This document shows, one piece after another, positions 61,187 to 64,000 of a DNA stretch of 64,000 bases; the stretch's first letter is position 1; every line of letters starts with the position of its first letter. The DNA is taken from contig CM077833.1 of the NCBI GenBank assembly GCA_039720395.1, forward strand, positions 32,523,478 through 32,587,477, in the 5' to 3' direction. A program made the translations under genes and the position numbers. Below the pieces are notes generated by a model, which saw nothing but the letters and a program-made list of their open reading frames with translations, was not told the origin of the DNA and made no database searches. Source of the DNA: Liquidambar formosana (taxonomy: Eukaryota > Streptophyta > Magnoliopsida > Saxifragales > Altingiaceae).

Positions 61187-63321
61187 CGTGGAGATGCATC
61201 TTAGTAGGAGTATTTTATTTATTTATTTATTTTTTGTTTGGACTAATAGGAACTATTCCACACTAAAAACCTTTAAATTTACTTATGGAATTTAAGCTTT
61301 AGAGAAACTAGCGTTATAGCCTCCTACTTAAATATTAGGCTATCATAAAAGTTAAAATGATTTGACTAATTACACAATTATAATAAGTTGGCTCTTATTA
61401 ACTGAGTATCCAAGAATAATAAATGAGTTTTCAACAGTGAGTTATAATCTGTGTTATTATTATATTATAACATTTAACATAAGTTGGACTGTTCCAATAG
61501 TGTTCTGCCAAATATAGTACAAGGGTAAACTATTGTTATATTTGTCATGTCAACTTTCTTTCTATTTCTTTAATAACCAAACATACCAGTAATTATGAAA
61601 AATATAATATGTCATTTCCTCAATTTCTCTTCTAAAATTTTATGAGTAACCAAACAACTCGTAAAGAAAAACAATATATAAAATGTTAGTGCTTTGTATA
61701 ATATTTGTATTTATTTTTTATTTTTTATTTTTAAAATTTTTTATAATTTGAACAATAGATGTTGAAAGATTTATAAAAAATAAAGAAAATTAAGATTATA
61801 ATAAAAAATAACATATTAGATCATTTACAACATTAAAATACCTCATATTAAATTATAATATTTGTTATTGTAATATGTGTTAAAATGATAATAAAACAAG
61901 TAATTTAACTCACATTACATTACAAAGAGATTGCTGCTAAGTACGAGTAAAGAGTAGAGACGGTTGGCAGAACCTGTAGTGAGCGACCAGGTGCATCGTC
62001 CTTTGATTACACAGCTGGTTCCCACACGTCACAGTGTCCGGACAAACCCTTTTTCATTTTTTAGAGCATAAAAATGAAAAAGACAATCACATAGAGCTAC
62101 CTTGTTGGATGCACACGCGCAGCAGCGGGACAAGTGTACTTATGGATAGACCTCGGGGTGGTCTCTGTCATTTCAATTGGTGAACGGCAAGTGTTGTGTG
62201 AATATTGGGACTGGGCGGCAATTACGTGCCGCCGACGACACGCGGACGCGGTTTCAAGTCGGAATGTGAGAAAAACGTGGATGCCATTTCCTGGCAAAAC
62301 TGCCTTTTTCTTTTGCATCTTCTATACTTCTCCTTTACTTATCACCCATCCACACCTAAATGTTGCTAGTCATTATCCTTGTCTTTGGGGGAAAATAAGT
62401 AAGCCTCAATTTTGACTTTAATCTCTACACATTAGAAGATTAATATAAATGTTTAAGTTTTGTCAAATTAAATAAACAGACTTAAACCCCCAGGGTATTC
62501 CCCATGGGTTGGGATTAAAAGCCAACAAGGGGAATTACAAATAAGTCCGGCTACAACTAACAATTATAGTTAGTAATCATTATTAGTTAAATTCATAGTC
62601 ATTTATTAATAAATTAGTGATCATTTGTATTGAACTGTAATTGTTTGTTTGTAGTTGGACATATGAGTAACTCCATTGTTTTTTCTTTTAAATTAATAAT
62701 AAAAGATATTTTGGATTCATGAGTTAAAAGATGCCCATTTGTGTATGTGTGTGTTTTTTTCTCTAAATCTTTAACGGTAAAATATTTCTTACCCAACCCT
62801 ACGTGCTAAGTGAATAAGTGTCAAACATCGCAAAATGATCTCAACTCCTATCATCGTTAAACAAAGGCATCTTTACATTGGGCAAGGGTCCTTTTTATTT
62901 CAATGGACAATTTAGTGAAATTTAAATAGTTAGTGTTTAGTGGGTCTCACGTGATATGAATGATTCAGATAATTATATTATATTTATAATTAAATTCATA
63001 CGAAAACTTCTTGTGAATAATGTAGATGATAAAAGACAACGGTTCAATAACTCAGAAATTCCACTTCCTCACCACTTTCTCATCATTGAATTTAAGAACT
63101 TACAAATAGTATATATATCTCCAACTATAAGGCAAAATGTGAAGCATAGTGAAAAGTAGGAATTCCAATGAGTGATGCATTTGGTGAGGTAAATATAATT
63201 TAAGTCAAATCTTAAACTAGATTTATATCAAGAAGTAGCTTGCATGCAAATCTGTCATATAATCGTGAAAGAAATAATTGGAAATGGAAGTAAAGGTAAA
63301 CGAAGAACATGCATTAGAGGG

Positions 63322-63324
<3 letters not shown>
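61187..63324. other. Right intergenic region, second part
   Basis: AT-rich sequence with no gene recognised. A GC-richer stretch near 61950-62290 contains CACGTC-type motifs and CGCCGACGACACGCGG, which may be regulatory, but nothing firm can be said. Confidence 0.45.

Positions 63325-63352
<28 letters not shown>
63325..63352. repeat. (TA)n microsatellite
   Basis: About 14 TA units followed directly by a T run. Confidence 0.92.
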
Positions 63353-63361
<9 letters not shown>

Positions 63362-64000
63362 TTCTTTTATGTGATGTATTTTATGCCTTTATTGATAAAA
63401 AAAAATACATATAACTCAACCAAATGCGCGCTTCACCTTGTTAGATATTTTCTTAGTTTGTAATTAAAAAAAAGAAAAAAAATTGATACGAGAGTGGTTT
63501 GGATGTTGGTAAACCGTTGCCAGGTCAGGTGGTCTGGTCTCATTTGTGTGACGACGACGGAATAAGGGCACGAAAGTGGAAGGTTCATCGTTCGTAGTAA
63601 GAGCAATGGTAAAAGTTGTGGGGAAGAAAACCGTGATACTCCGTCTCTTATGATATTTGTAGAGAGAGGAGAGAGGAGAGAGGGAGAGAGTGACAGCGGC
63701 AAATGGCTTTGCTTTAATCGCCTTGATTTCTTAAAAGGAAGAAGATAATTGGGGGAAGAAGGCTCTTCGATTCTTCGTGGGCCCCCTGGGCGGCCGCAAC
63801 TTTAACCCCTAAATCTTGCTTCAATTTACACTTGTTGCCCTCAACCCCCCCGGGAAGAAAAGTTTGCGCAAGGTAAAGACGGGGAAAAAAAGTTCACAAG
63901 GAAAAGTAAAACCAAGTTGCAGACTCCTTCCCTTGGTCTTGTCATTCTCTTCTCTTCTCTATACCTTCATTTTCTGTTTTTTGTTTCCATAGATCGGGAA
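63353..64000. other. Right edge, probable upstream region of the next gene
   Basis: A GAGAGGA-rich stretch (about 63660-63690) and a CT-rich stretch (about 63925-63970) near the edge resemble a plant promoter and 5' leader. No coding start is visible inside the window. Confidence 0.4.

Overview
The window is nuclear DNA from a flowering plant, most likely a eudicot. Evidence: several multi-exon genes with GT/AG introns of about 80 to 1,500 bp, two chloroplast proteins encoded in the nucleus (a CP12 and LHCB7), plant-type versions of conserved genes, AT-rich intergenic DNA, and dispersed LINE, SINE, hAT, Mutator and Tourist elements. I see no bacterial, organellar or viral block.

Layout, left to right. 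U2AF35 (2416-3252, -), a splicing factor with an intronless coding region. A cluster of three small DNA-transposon relics (3946-5502). BUBR1/MAD3-like spindle checkpoint gene (6026-10567, -), 11 exons, fully reconstructable to 384 codons. CP12-3-like Calvin-cycle regulator (12127-12543, +). BRR2 U5 snRNP helicase (14566-22407, -), two coding exons, with one frameshift. A degraded LINE zone (24.4-25.7 kb). TCF25/Nulp1 homologue (26024-30680, -), four exons, with one frameshift. A ribosome-inactivating-protein-like pseudogene (32352-33026, -) beside a hAT MITE. A repeat-rich stretch (33.6-35.9 kb). LHCB7 (36008-41721, +), six exons, intact. A gene-poor 41.7-48.6 kb stretch. A long acidic coiled-coil protein with a C-terminal membrane anchor, proton-pump-interactor-like (49054-54725, +), with two frameshifts. 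A gene-free right flank (54.7-64 kb) with more transposon relics.

The genes are not an operon or pathway; they are neighbours by descent. From memory of Arabidopsis locus order, CP12-3, LHCB7 and an SPL gene are neighbours on one segment (At1g76560-76580) and BRR2a, a PPI-like gene and SPL14 on a duplicated segment (At1g20960-20980). This window appears to combine both sets, as expected for the order before whole-genome duplication and gene loss. U2AF35 and BRR2 are both spliceosomal.

Most useful observations: four one-base (mod 3) coding frameshifts in three otherwise well-preserved genes, probably assembly errors; two same-length 171-bp copies of one foldback MITE 52 kb apart; several transposons whose target-site duplications can be read directly; a RIP-like gene that has lost its catalytic residues and carries an in-frame stop. 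I did not find a convincing undescribed biological system.
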